Source: Streptomyces djakartensis
Lineage (GTDB): Bacteria > Actinomycetota > Actinomycetes > Streptomycetales > Streptomycetaceae
Reading direction: 5' to 3'
Length of the DNA stretch: 64,000 nucleotides
Assembly: GCF_014651075.1 (NCBI RefSeq)
Contig: NZ_BMWE01000009.1
Location: forward strand, 248,001 to 312,000
Each line of letters starts with the position of its first letter. Within the stretch, counting starts at the first letter, position 1. The translations under genes and the position numbers were made by a program. This document shows positions 41,827 through 50,509 of this stretch, piece by piece. The notes beneath the pieces were generated by a model that ran no database searches, was not told where the DNA came from, and saw nothing but the letters and a program-made list of their open reading frames with translations.

Positions 41827-43995
41827 TCAGCTCTCCAGCGGCTGCGGCTGGGCCCGGCCCACGTCGTACACCCCGGCCACGTTGCGCATCGCGCGCATCA
41901 GGGCGGGCAGGTGGGCCGCGTCGGGGAGTTGCACGGTGTAGGTGTGGCGAACCTGTTGCTGGGCCGGGGGCTCGACGGTGGCGGAGACGATCTCGGCGCC
42001 CTCCAGGGCCATGGCCTCGGTGAGGTCCGCGAGCAGGTGCGGACGGACGAACGATTCGGCGACCAGCGTGACCCGGCAGTCGGTGGCCTCGCCCCAGCGC
42101 ACGCCGGCCTCGGTACGCCCCGCGTCCTTCATACGGGCCACGGCCGCGCATTCCACGCGGTGCACGGTGACCGCTCCCCCGCGCACGGCGAAGCCGACGA
42201 TCTCGTCGGGTGGCACCGGTGTGCAGCATCCGGCGAGCCGGACGGTCGCGCCGGACCGGTCGGTGAGGACGTTGCCGGGGGCGGGTCCGTCCGGGTCGGT
42301 CGCGCCGGCGGTGGCGGGCCGGGGAGCCGCCGTGCGTCCCTCGGCCTGCCGGTCCTCCCCGGGGTCGGTCCGCTGGGCCTCGGCCTGCGCCGGGTGGGCG
42401 GCCAGCCACCGCTGGATGGCGATCCGGGCCGCGGGTGTGTGGGCGTGCTCCAGCCATTCGCGGGAGGGCTCGGACGCCGGGTCCTGCCCCATGAGGAGCT
42501 GGACGGTGTCGCCGTCCTTCAGGACGGTGCTCAGCGTCGCCAGGCGGCCGTTGACGCGGGCGCCGATGCACGCGTGCGCGTCCTCGCCGTACTGGGCGTA
42601 GGCGGCGTCCACGCAGGTCGCTCCCTCGGGCAGGCCGAGCGTGCCGCCGTCGGGCCGGAACACGGTGATCTCGCGGTCCTGGGCGAGGTCCTCGCGCAGG
42701 GTCGACCAGAAGTGGTCGGGGTCGGGCGCCGCCTCCTGCCAGTCGAGGAGCCGGGAGAGCCAGCCGGGGCGGGTGGGGTCGACGCGCTCGCCGTCGGCCG
42801 GGTCCTCGGCGGCCGGAGCGTACGGGTTGCCCAGCGCCACGACTCCGGCCTCGGCGACCTTGTGCATCTGGTGCGTGCGGATGAGGACTTCGACGACCTG
42901 GCCGTCCTCCCGGGCCACAGCCGTGTGCAGCGACTGGTACAGGTTGAACTTCGGTACGGCGATGAAGTCCTTGAACTCCGAGACCACCGGCGTCATGCAG
43001 GTGTGGAGTTCGCCCAGGACGCCGTAACAGTCGGCGTCCTCGTTGACGAGTACCAGGACGCGGCCGAAGTCGGAGCCGCGGAGCCGGCCGCGTTTGCGGG
43101 ACACCCGGTGGACGGAGACGAAGTGGCGGGGCCGGATGAGCACTTCCGCCGGGATGTCCGCCTCACGCAGCACGCCGCGCACCTCTTCGGCGACCTCGGC
43201 GAGCGGGTCCTCCGCGCGGCCCGCGTTGCGGACGATCAGTTCCCTGGTGTGCGCGTACTCCTCGGGGTGCAGGATCGCGAAGACCAGGTCCTCCAGTTCG
43301 GTCTTGAGAGCCTGGACGCCGAGCCGTTCGGCGAGCGGGATGAGCACGTCACGTGTCACCTTCGCGATGCGCTCCTGTTTCTCGGGGCGCATGACGCCGA
43401 GGGTGCGCATGTTGTGCAGCCGGTCGGCGAGTTTGATCGACATGACGCGTACGTCGTTGCCGGTGGCGACGAGCATCTTGCGGAAGGTCTCGGGCTCGGC
43501 GGCGGCGCCGTAGTCGACCTTCTCGAGTTTGGTGACCCCGTCGACGAGGTAGCGGACCTCCTCGCCGAACTGCTCGCGGACCTGTTCGAGCGTCACATCC
43601 GTGTCCTCGACGGTGTCGTGGAGCAGGGACGCGGTCAATGTCGTGGTCTCGGCGCCGAGTTCGGCGAGGATCAGGGTGACGGCGAGCGGGTGCGTGATGT
43701 ACGGCTCGCCGCTCTTGCGCATCTGGCCGCGGTGTGAGGACTCGGCCAGGACGTAGGCGCGGTGCAGGGGATCGAGATTCGCGTCGGGGTGGTGGGCGCG
43801 GTGGGCCTCCACGACGTGGCTGATGGCGTCGGGCAGCCGGTCGCGGGCGGCCGGACCGAGCAGGGCGGCGCGGCCGAGGCGGCGCAGGTCGATCCGGGGG
43901 CGGGCCTTTCTCCGCGGGGCCGTCGGCGTCACCGGTCCTGACACCGCGCCCGGCATCGGGCCTGGGGTCACGGAATTCGTGGCCTCCGCACTCAT
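41827..43995 (-). CDS. rshA: RelA/SpoT homologue RshA, hydrolase intact, synthetase altered
   Basis: This is a 722-residue long RSH protein handling (p)ppGpp. The hydrolase HD domain (about 75-240) is intact: ITHPLAV, LLHDTVEDTDVT (His126-Asp127) and IKLADRLHNMRTL (Asp191). The synthetase domain (285-390) is altered. The usual RFKD or EFDD loop is EFKD (340-343), NGYQSLH is NLYQSLH, QIRT is LIRT, the AHWxYK block is ALGNPY, and the usual Arg of the DLxxIRI strand is displaced (DFGRVLVLV). TGS and ACT domains follow. The ATG at 43995 has SD GGAGG, preferred over a start 17 codons upstream. It is the second RSH of Streptomyces, besides relA. Confidence 0.9.
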   Translation of the reverse strand: MSAEATNSVTPGPMPGAVSGPVTPTAPRRKARPRIDLRRLGRAALLGPAARDRLPDAISHVVEAHRAHHPDANLDPLHRAYVLAESSHRGQMRKSGEPYITHPLAVTLILAELGAETTTLTASLLHDTVEDTDVTLEQVREQFGEEVRYLVDGVTKLEKVDYGAAAEPETFRKMLVATGNDVRVMSIKLADRLHNMRTLGVMRPEKQERIAKVTRDVLIPLAERLGVQALKTELEDLVFAILHPEEYAHTRELIVRNAGRAEDPLAEVAEEVRGVLREADIPAEVLIRPRHFVSVHRVSRKRGRLRGSDFGRVLVLVNEDADCYGVLGELHTCMTPVVSEFKDFIAVPKFNLYQSLHTAVAREDGQVVEVLIRTHQMHKVAEAGVVALGNPYAPAAEDPADGERVDPTRPGWLSRLLDWQEAAPDPDHFWSTLREDLAQDREITVFRPDGGTLGLPEGATCVDAAYAQYGEDAHACIGARVNGRLATLSTVLKDGDTVQLLMGQDPASEPSREWLEHAHTPAARIAIQRWLAAHPAQAEAQRTDPGEDRQAEGRTAAPRPATAGATDPDGPAPGNVLTDRSGATVRLAGCCTPVPPDEIVGFAVRGGAVTVHRVECAAVARMKDAGRTEAGVRWGEATDCRVTLVAESFVRPHLLADLTEAMALEGAEIVSATVEPPAQQQVRHTYTVQLPDAAHLPALMRAMRNVAGVYDVGRAQPQPLES

Positions 43996-44293
43996 GGGCA
44001 CCTCCGGCTGCGTGGACCGGCGGACGGGGTGCCCCAGGGCGGACACGGCTCAGGGGGTGGCTTCGGTCCCCCGTCCGGGCCGGTGCTTGATGCTATCGAG
44101 CCCACCACGCGTGGCTGACCGCCTCTCGCCGAGCGTGAAACTGATCACCCATTCGAGCGACGTATGTGAGGTTTGCACCCCCGTACGTCGAGAGCGCGAC
44201 GCTCTACTTCCCGCCAAATGGCCGGTTCCCGACGGGCGTTTCAGGTCCGAGCGGCCCGCGGGGCCCGGTCGTTCCCGGCGGGCTGTGCCCTGC

Positions 44294-45166
44294 TCACGCG
44301 GCCGCGGTGTCGTCCAGCCACTCCGCGTCGATCTCGCCCTCGGCGACGATCACCGCCGGGCCCGTCATCTCGATCTGTCCGCCGGGCCGCTCGGTGATCA
44401 CCAGGGTGCCGCCGGGAACGTCGACGGTGTAGGTCACCGGCGTGCCGGTGACCGCCGGGTCGGCGCCGTCACGGCGGGCGGCGGCCACCGCGACCGCGCA
44501 GGCACCCGTGCCGCAGGAACGGGTCTCGCCGGAACCCCGCTCGTGCACGCGCATGGCGACGTGCCCGGGGCCGCGGTCGACGACGAACTCGACGTTCACA
44601 CCGTCCGGGTAGGCGGTGGCCGGGCTGAAGGGCGGAGGGGAGAGCAGGTCGCCGGCGTGCTCCAGGTCCTCCACGAAGGCGACCGCGTGCGGGTTGCCCA
44701 TGTTGACGTTCCGCGCGGGCCAGCTGCGCTCGCCGACGCTCACCCTGACGTCGCCTTCGGGGAGCAGCGCCTTGCCCATGCCTACGGTGATGTCACCGTC
44801 CTTGGAGATGTGCACGGTCTTCACGCCTCCGCGGGTGGCGATCGCGAGGTCGCCTTCGGCGGCGTGTCCGGCGCGCTGGAGGTAGCGCGCGAAGACGCGC
44901 ACGCCGTTGCCGCACATCTCGGCGATCGAGCCGTCGCCGTTGCGGTAGTCCATGAACCACTCGGCCTCGGCCGCCATGCCCTTCGCCTCGGGGTGGGCCG
45001 CGGATCGCACCACGTGCAGCAGGCCGTCACCGCCGATGCCCGCGCGGCGGTCGCACAGGGCGGCGACGGCGGCCGGTGACAGTTCCACGGTGTTCTCGGG
45101 GTCCGGGACGATCACGAAGTCGTTCTCGGTGCCGTGACCCTTGAGGAAGGGGATCCGCGTGCTCAT
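44294..45166 (-). CDS. dapF: diaminopimelate epimerase
   Basis: This is a 290-residue DapF converting LL- to meso-diaminopimelate for lysine and for peptidoglycan. Both catalytic cysteines are present: AEMCGNGVRVFARY near residue 84 and ETRSCGTGACAVAV near 219. Streptomyces uses LL-DAP in its wall, so this enzyme mainly serves lysine synthesis. The ATG at 45166 follows GAGGC. It is separated from rshA by 298 non-coding bases that must hold the rshA promoter. Confidence 0.95.
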   Translation of the reverse strand: MSTRIPFLKGHGTENDFVIVPDPENTVELSPAAVAALCDRRAGIGGDGLLHVVRSAAHPEAKGMAAEAEWFMDYRNGDGSIAEMCGNGVRVFARYLQRAGHAAEGDLAIATRGGVKTVHISKDGDITVGMGKALLPEGDVRVSVGERSWPARNVNMGNPHAVAFVEDLEHAGDLLSPPPFSPATAYPDGVNVEFVVDRGPGHVAMRVHERGSGETRSCGTGACAVAVAAARRDGADPAVTGTPVTYTVDVPGGTLVITERPGGQIEMTGPAVIVAEGEIDAEWLDDTAAA

Positions 45167-45259
45167 GCCTCGATCGTACGGGGCGCTCCGCGGGGCCTCA
45201 CCGCGCGCACGGGCGGAGCCGTACAGCGGCAGACCCCCGCCCCTGACGGGTCGCGGTCT

Positions 45260-45769
45260 CTAGCGGAGCCTCGCCACGCGCCAGACCGCCAGCGCGACCA
45301 CCGCCGCCACCATCACGGCGTACGCGAGGACGACCCGCCAGTCCGCTCTGCTGCCTGACCCCCTCGCCGGAAGGCCCGGCCAGGTGTACCCCACGCGGCG
45401 GGCCGCCATCATGCCCCAGCCGGCCGCGCACGAGCAGATCAGCAGGCCGAGCATGGCGATGACGGCGCCGCTGTCGCCGAAGTCGAAGGCGAGCGGGAAC
45501 GCGAACATCAGGGAGCCCATTGCCGCGAGTCCGACGATGGGCGCCAGCTGCCAGATGCGCAGCCGGCGCTGCGGGCGCAGCTCGACCTCGACCTCGGCGA
45601 ACATCTCGCCGGGCTCGGGGCCGTCGTCGGTCACACCCTGCGTCTCGTCGGGCCCGTCGGAGCTGAGACTGTCCGTCTCCTGCTCCGGTCCGTCCCGGTG
45701 ACCCGGGTCGTCCGGCCCGGCGGTGACGTGATCGGTGCTTCGTGCGGTGTCGCGAGGGCCGGCCTCCAT
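45260..45769 (-). CDS. small membrane protein with acidic N-terminal region
   Basis: This is a 169-residue protein. The first 70 residues are acidic and polar (many Asp, Glu, Gly and Pro). Three hydrophobic helices follow, at about 78-100, 105-125 and 148-166, in an apparent 4-TM-minus-one arrangement. There is no recognisable family motif. The ATG at 45769 is 9 bases from GGGAGGG; a GTG two codons upstream is too close to that SD. It lies between miaA and dapF on the same strand. Function is unknown. Confidence 0.7.
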   Translation of the reverse strand: MEAGPRDTARSTDHVTAGPDDPGHRDGPEQETDSLSSDGPDETQGVTDDGPEPGEMFAEVEVELRPQRRLRIWQLAPIVGLAAMGSLMFAFPLAFDFGDSGAVIAMLGLLICSCAAGWGMMAARRVGYTWPGLPARGSGSRADWRVVLAYAVMVAAVVALAVWRVARLR

Positions 45770-45877
45770 CGCCACGCGCCCTCCCAACTAGGACTCAACT
45801 CGGTCGATCGAAGCTCGATGATGGCACGCCGCCGATGGCCCGGATGACGGCCTGGGCGTCCCGATGCCATGACGTGA

Positions 45878-46816
45878 TCAGGCTGTAACCGGTCGTTCGA
45901 CCAAAGACAGCGCGAGCTGCGGAAGTTCTGTGAGATCGGCCGCGGCTCCACTCAGCCAGTGCACCCTGGGATCGCGCCTGAACCACGAATCCTGACGGCG
46001 CGCGAAGCGCTTGGTGGCACGCACGGTCTCGGCCCGCGCATCCTCGAGGGTGCACTCACCGGCGAGCGCCGCGAGCACCTGCTGGTAGCCCAGTGCCCGG
46101 GAGGCCGTGCGCCCTCCACGCAACCCCTGCGCCTCCAGCGCGCGGACCTCGTCCACGAGTCCGGTCTCCCACATCCGGTCGACCCGGCGGGCGATGCGCT
46201 CGTCCAGCTCCGGCCTGGCCACGTCGACGCCGATCTGCACCGTGTCGTAGACCGAGTCGTGGCCGGGGAGATTGGCGGTGAAGGGCCTCCCGGTGATCTC
46301 GATCACCTCCAGGGCCCGGACCACCCGGCGGCCGTTGCTGGGCAGGATCGCCCGGGCGGCCTCGGGGTCGGCGGCCGCCAGGCGGGCGTGCAGCGCGCCC
46401 GGTCCGCGCAGCGTGAGTTCCTCCTCCAGGCGGGCACGGACCTCTGGGTCGGTGCCGGGAAACTCCAGGTTGTCGATGGCTCCGCGCACGTACAGTCCGG
46501 AGCCGCCGACCAGGATCGGCCAGCGGCCCTCGGCGAGCAGCGCCTCGATCCGTTCCCGGGCCAGGCGCTGGTACTCCGCGACGGACGCCGTGACGGTCAC
46601 GTCCCAGATGTCCAGGAGGTGGTGCGGCACGCCGCCGCGCTCCTCGAGCGTCAGTTTGGCGGTGCCGATGTCCATCCCTCGGTAGAGCTGCATGGAGTCG
46701 GCGTTGACGACCTCGCCACCGAGACGCTGAGCCAGAAAGACGCCCAGATCGGACTTTCCGGCCGCAGTTGGTCCGACGACGGCGATGACGCGGGGGGCGG
46801 GAGATGCACTGCTCAC
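45878..46816 (-). CDS. miaA: tRNA dimethylallyltransferase MiaA
   Basis: This is a 312-residue prenyltransferase that adds a dimethylallyl group to A37 of tRNAs reading U-starting codons. The P-loop VVGPTAAGKSDLGV, NADSMQLYRGMDIGTAK and LVGGSGLYVRG are family hallmarks, and RQDSWFRRDPRV marks the C-terminal tRNA-contact region. The start is GTG 46816; the ten upstream in-frame codons lack an SD. The partner enzyme miaB, acting on the product, is 2 kb further on. Confidence 0.94.
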   Translation of the reverse strand: MSSASPAPRVIAVVGPTAAGKSDLGVFLAQRLGGEVVNADSMQLYRGMDIGTAKLTLEERGGVPHHLLDIWDVTVTASVAEYQRLARERIEALLAEGRWPILVGGSGLYVRGAIDNLEFPGTDPEVRARLEEELTLRGPGALHARLAAADPEAARAILPSNGRRVVRALEVIEITGRPFTANLPGHDSVYDTVQIGVDVARPELDERIARRVDRMWETGLVDEVRALEAQGLRGGRTASRALGYQQVLAALAGECTLEDARAETVRATKRFARRQDSWFRRDPRVHWLSGAAADLTELPQLALSLVERPVTA

Positions 46817-46996
46817 CGACCCAGTCTCGCAAACCTCGAACCCCACTCTCGAACGAGTTACGTGACGCCGCCGCCGCGGGGTCGTTGCCCGTTCGAGGTT
46901 CCTGCCGCCGGATCACAGAGCGGTGGCCCGGGCCGGGCAAACGGACGCACCGGGCGACGCGGAATTTCGCCCGCACGAGTAACGTATGGAGTGGAT

Positions 46997-47284
46997 ATGG
47001 GCGTTTTTGCACGACTTCTCCGGCGGTCGAAGGCTACGGAGGAGGTGCCTGCCGCCGAGGCTCAGGCCGACGCGGCCAAGGCCGGCTCCGAGGCCGAGAA
47101 GGCTTCCGCGACACGAGAGGCCGGCACGGCGGAGGGGGCCGGCGGGGCAGCGGGAACGGCCGGCCCAGCGGCCGAAGCCGCCGAGGTCACCGAGGTCACC
47201 GAGACCGAGAGCGTCGACATCCCCAAGCAGCAGTCCACCGACAAGGCGGCCGACAACGAGGCCGGTGAGGGCGCCCGTACGTGA
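46997..47284 (+). CDS. small Ala/Glu-rich protein
   Basis: This is a 95-residue protein. A short basic amphipathic start (GVFARLLRRSK) is followed by a highly charged Ala/Glu/Thr-rich tail, predicted disordered or helical. No family with a known function is recognised. The ATG at 46997 has SD TGGAG. It is 28 bp upstream of the antitoxin-family gene on the same strand and is probably co-transcribed, so the pair may work together. Confidence 0.68.
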   Translation: MGVFARLLRRSKATEEVPAAEAQADAAKAGSEAEKASATREAGTAEGAGGAAGTAGPAAEAAEVTEVTETESVDIPKQQSTDKAADNEAGEGART

Positions 47285-47312
47285 CCGCGCCGCGCGAGGG
47301 AAGGTGAAAACC

Positions 47313-47711
47313 ATGGGTCTGATGCACACCATGAAGACCAAGCTGGGCCCGGCCAAGGGCAAGGTCTCGGACTTCGCGCAACGCCACGAGGGCAAGATCC
47401 ACCACGGTCTCGACAAGGCCGCGCAGGCCGTCGACAAGACGACCAAGGGCAAATACAGCGACAGGATCCAGTCGGGCACGGGCAAAGCCAAGGGAGCCAT
47501 GGACCGACTCGCGCACAAGGGCGACGGCGGACCGGAGGCGGGCGGCACGGCACCGTCGGCGGGGGCGGGCGGAACACCCCCGCCGGAAACGGCGAGCACC
47601 GCGCCACCGGACCCGGGCCGCACGGCACCACCGCGCGAAGCGGGCCGCACGGCACCGCCGGAGGCGGGTGACCCTACGCCGCCGGATGACGCGCCACCGC
47701 CCACTTCCTGA
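47313..47711 (+). CDS. MT0933-type antitoxin-family protein
   Basis: This is a 132-residue protein. The N-terminal 70 residues are basic and helical (MKTKLGPAKGKVSDFAQRHEGKIHHGLDKAAQAVDKTTKGKYSD), matching the MT0933/Rv0909-like antitoxin family. The last 55 residues are Gly/Pro/Ala/Thr-rich repeats such as GRTAPPEAG, variable in this family. The ATG at 47313 has SD AAGGTG. In mycobacteria the family pairs with an SRPBCC-type toxin; no such gene is adjacent here. The antitoxin label is from family resemblance only. Confidence 0.7.
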   Translation: MGLMHTMKTKLGPAKGKVSDFAQRHEGKIHHGLDKAAQAVDKTTKGKYSDRIQSGTGKAKGAMDRLAHKGDGGPEAGGTAPSAGAGGTPPPETASTAPPDPGRTAPPREAGRTAPPEAGDPTPPDDAPPPTS

Positions 47712-47758
47712 AGCGCGCATCGGCACATCGGCGCACTCGAAGGGCACGAAGCGCACAT

Positions 47759-47801
47759 CGGCGGACGGCCGCGGAGCACGGGGGCTCCCGGCCGTCCGCC
47801 G
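47759..47801. terminator. bidirectional terminator
   Basis: A perfect 12-bp stem (47759-47770 with 47790-47801) is followed by GTTTCCC, between the convergent antitoxin-family gene and the dioxygenase-like gene. Confidence 0.7.
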
Positions 47802-47823
47802 TTTCCCGTGCCGGCCGCCAGGG

Positions 47824-48537
47824 CTACGACCAGCCGGCCACGATGTATCCCACGCCGTACGGCGCGTCCTCGTACAGCAGTGACCCGCCGAGGCCCGCTC
47901 CCTCGGCGGCGCCCGCGAGGACCTGCCAGGGGGCCCGGCCGGACACCTTCAGCTCACGGGCGAGGCCGGTGTCCATCGCGTTCAGTGCCGGCAGGTCAGC
48001 CGCGCCGAGCGCCCGTGCGAGCTCCCTGTCGAACGGCGCCGCGCGTTCGTCGAGGTAACCGGGGGCCTTGAGGGTCCGGCACGCGCTTGCGTCACCCATC
48101 ACCAGCAGCGCGACCCGCTCGTCCCGCGCGGCGACCTCCCGTCCGATCCGCACGCACCGCTCCGGCCCGAGCCGCTCCCCGACTCCGAGGCCCTCGACCG
48201 GGACGCCGGACCGTTGCGTCCGCTCCAGCAGCCAGGCGGCCACCGCCAGCGAGTACGGCAGTCGCCGTTCCGCGTCCGCGCCTGCGGCCGCCCCGAGCCG
48301 CACGTCGAGATCGACGCCGAAGCCGCGGAACGAGCCCCGTGTGCCCTCCGGGAACGTCTCGGTCCCGGCGCCGGCCATCGGTCCGACCACCACGAGACGC
48401 CCGGGCCGGGCGGCGGCGATCACACCCATCGCGTCCGAACAGGCGGCCCGCGCGGCGTCGAGCTCCGGGGCGGCCCCCGCGGCGACGGCGGGAACGAGAA
48501 GGGGCGGACAGGGACAGACAGCGGCGGCGACAAGCAT
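47824..48537 (-). CDS. class III extradiol dioxygenase subunit-B-like protein
   Basis: This is a 237-residue protein. The N-terminus MLVAAAVCPCPPLLVPAVA and the central RLVVVGPMAGAGTETF resemble the LigB-fold (class III extradiol dioxygenase subunit B) domain proteins of actinobacteria. The iron-binding His pair of true dioxygenases (usually PHPP and a later His) is replaced here by CPCPP, so catalytic dioxygenase activity is doubtful. It starts at ATG 48537, 84 bp downstream of miaB on the same strand, and may be in its operon. Function is unknown. Confidence 0.68.
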   Translation of the reverse strand: MLVAAAVCPCPPLLVPAVAAGAAPELDAARAACSDAMGVIAAARPGRLVVVGPMAGAGTETFPEGTRGSFRGFGVDLDVRLGAAAGADAERRLPYSLAVAAWLLERTQRSGVPVEGLGVGERLGPERCVRIGREVAARDERVALLVMGDASACRTLKAPGYLDERAAPFDRELARALGAADLPALNAMDTGLARELKVSGRAPWQVLAGAAEGAGLGGSLLYEDAPYGVGYIVAGWS

Positions 48538-48621
48538 GATCGGCAGGGTAACCCTCAGGTGGCGTTGCTCCGCAGGCAGCGGCCACGTCCGAAGCCCCGG
48601 CTCGGGCAGCCGCCGTCCGGC

Positions 48622-50148
48622 TCAGTCGCAGCCGCAGCCGCTCGCCGCCACCGGAAGCGGCTCCGGGACGCCGACCTTGGGCAGACCGAGCAGCACACCG
48701 GCCGGCTGGGACGGCTTCGCCGACTTCTCGGCGTTGCGCTTCTCCCAGGCGTCGCCCGCGCGCGTCCGTCGTACGTCGAGGACGGCGCCCTCGGCGAGGA
48801 GGTGGTGCGGAGCGGCGTAGGTGATCTCGACGGTGACCACGTCGCCGGGGCGGACCTCCTGGTCCGGCTTGGTGAAGTGGACCAGGCGGTTGTCGGGGGC
48901 GCGGCCGGAGAGGCGGTGGGTGGATTCGTCCTTGCGGCCCTCGCCCTCCGCGACCATGAGCTCCAGCGTGCGGCCGACCTGCTTCTTGTTCTCCTCCCAG
49001 GAGATCTCCTCCTGGAGGGCGACGAGACGCTCGTAGCGGTCCTGGACGACCTTCTTGGGGATCTGGCCGTCCATCTCGGCGGCCGGGGTGCCCGGGCGCT
49101 TGGAGTACTGGAAGGTGAAGGCCTGGGCGAAGCGGGCCTCACGCACCACGTGCAGCGTCTGCTCGAAGTCCTCCTCGGTCTCGCCGGGGAAGCCCACGAT
49201 GATGTCGGTGCTGATCGCCGCGTGCGGGATGGCGGCGCGGACCTTCTCGATGATGCCGAGGAAGCGCTCCTGGCGGTAGGAGCGGCGCATGGCCTTGAGC
49301 ACCGGGTCCGAGCCGGACTGCAGCGGCATGTGCAGCTGCGGCATCACGTTCGGCGTCTCGGCCATGGCGGCGATGACGTCGTCGGTGAAGTCGCGCGGGT
49401 GCGGCGAGGTGAAGCGGACGCGCTCCAGACCGTCGATCCTGCCGCAGGCCCGCAGCAGCTTGCTGAAGGCCTCGCGGTCACCGATGTCGGAGCCGTACGC
49501 GTTGACGTTCTGCCCGAGCAGGGTGATCTCGGAGACGCCCTCGGCGACCAGCGCCTCGATCTCGGCGAGGATGTCGCCGGGGCGGCGGTCCTTCTCCTTG
49601 CCGCGCAGGGCGGGGACGATGCAGAAGGTGCAGGTGTTGTTGCAGCCGACGGAGATGGAGACCCAGGCGGCGTACGCGCTCTCACGGCGCGTGGGAAGCG
49701 TCGATGGGAACGCCTCGAGCGATTCGGCGATCTCGACCTGCGCCTCCTCCTGCACGCGGGCGCGCTCCAGCAGGACGGGCAGCTTGCCGATGTTGTGCGT
49801 GCCGAAGACGACGTCCACCCAGGGCGCCTTCTTCACGATGGTGTCGCGGTCCTTCTGGGCCAGGCAGCCGCCGACCGCGATCTGCATCCCGGGGCGCGCT
49901 GCCTTCTTCGGCGCCAGGTGGCCGAGGTTGCCGTACAGCTTGTTGTCGGCGTTCTCCCGCACGGCGCAGGTGTTGAAGACGACGACGTCCGCCTCGCCGT
50001 CGGAGCCCTCCGGGGCGCGCACGTAGCCCGCGTCCTCCAGCAGACCGGCCAATCGCTCGGAGTCGTGGACGTTCATCTGGCACCCGTAGGTGCGTACTTC
50101 ATACGTGCGCGTGCCGCCCACTGCCTGGCTCCGGTCGATGCTGCTCAT
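48622..50148 (-). CDS. miaB: tRNA-2-methylthio-N6-dimethylallyladenosine synthase MiaB
   Basis: This is a 508-residue radical-SAM methylthiotransferase that completes ms2i6A37 after MiaA. The UPF0004 domain has YGCQMN, NTCAVRENA and GGCLAQ cysteines for one Fe-S cluster. The radical-SAM motif is CNNTCTFCIVP near residue 168, and a TRAM domain lies near 390-455. The C-terminus ends in a short GCGCD tail. It starts at ATG 50148. The region upstream carries gene remnants instead of an intact neighbour. Confidence 0.95.
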   Translation of the reverse strand: MSSIDRSQAVGGTRTYEVRTYGCQMNVHDSERLAGLLEDAGYVRAPEGSDGEADVVVFNTCAVRENADNKLYGNLGHLAPKKAARPGMQIAVGGCLAQKDRDTIVKKAPWVDVVFGTHNIGKLPVLLERARVQEEAQVEIAESLEAFPSTLPTRRESAYAAWVSISVGCNNTCTFCIVPALRGKEKDRRPGDILAEIEALVAEGVSEITLLGQNVNAYGSDIGDREAFSKLLRACGRIDGLERVRFTSPHPRDFTDDVIAAMAETPNVMPQLHMPLQSGSDPVLKAMRRSYRQERFLGIIEKVRAAIPHAAISTDIIVGFPGETEEDFEQTLHVVREARFAQAFTFQYSKRPGTPAAEMDGQIPKKVVQDRYERLVALQEEISWEENKKQVGRTLELMVAEGEGRKDESTHRLSGRAPDNRLVHFTKPDQEVRPGDVVTVEITYAAPHHLLAEGAVLDVRRTRAGDAWEKRNAEKSAKPSQPAGVLLGLPKVGVPEPLPVAASGCGCD

Positions 50149-50215
50149 GGGGACAAGGGTAGGCGGTCGGCGGACGTGGCCCGGTCGCCTGTGGACAACC
50201 CGGCCACCGGGCCCA

Positions 50216-50393
50216 CGCCTCGATGAGCCCCGCCCGGATCGCGTACCTGGTCAGCTCCAGGCGGTCGCGCATGCCGGGCTTCTGCAGGAGGTCGGCGCGA
50301 TGGCGTTCGACCGGCTTGGCGCGGGGTGAGGCCGGCGCCGATCAGGAGGGCCCGTTCGCGCATGCCGGTGATGCCGGCGCCCTCCGGACGCCG
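50216..50393 (-). pseudogene. remnant of a sensor kinase / LuxR-type response regulator pair
   Basis: Two fragments lie in adjacent reading frames. 50393-50311 reads GAGITGMRERALLIGAGLT, like the end of a HisKA_3 sensor kinase ATPase domain. 50311-50216 reads VERHRADLLQKPGMRDR then LELTRYAIRAGLIEA, the second half of a LuxR/NarL DNA-binding domain. They are joined with a frameshift, as left by a deletion that removed most of both genes. The reading continues without stop into the miaB promoter area. S. coelicolor carries an intact two-component system here (SCO5784/5785, from memory). Confidence 0.6.
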
Positions 50394-50509
50394 TACCTCC
50401 TGGCCGGTCCGGCCTTCGACGGGGACGGGCGCAGTCGACCAGACCGGAGGGGTGGTGCGTCTTGAGGTTGGAGACGCTGAACGCCCTGCCGGGCGCGGTC
50501 GTGGTGCTG

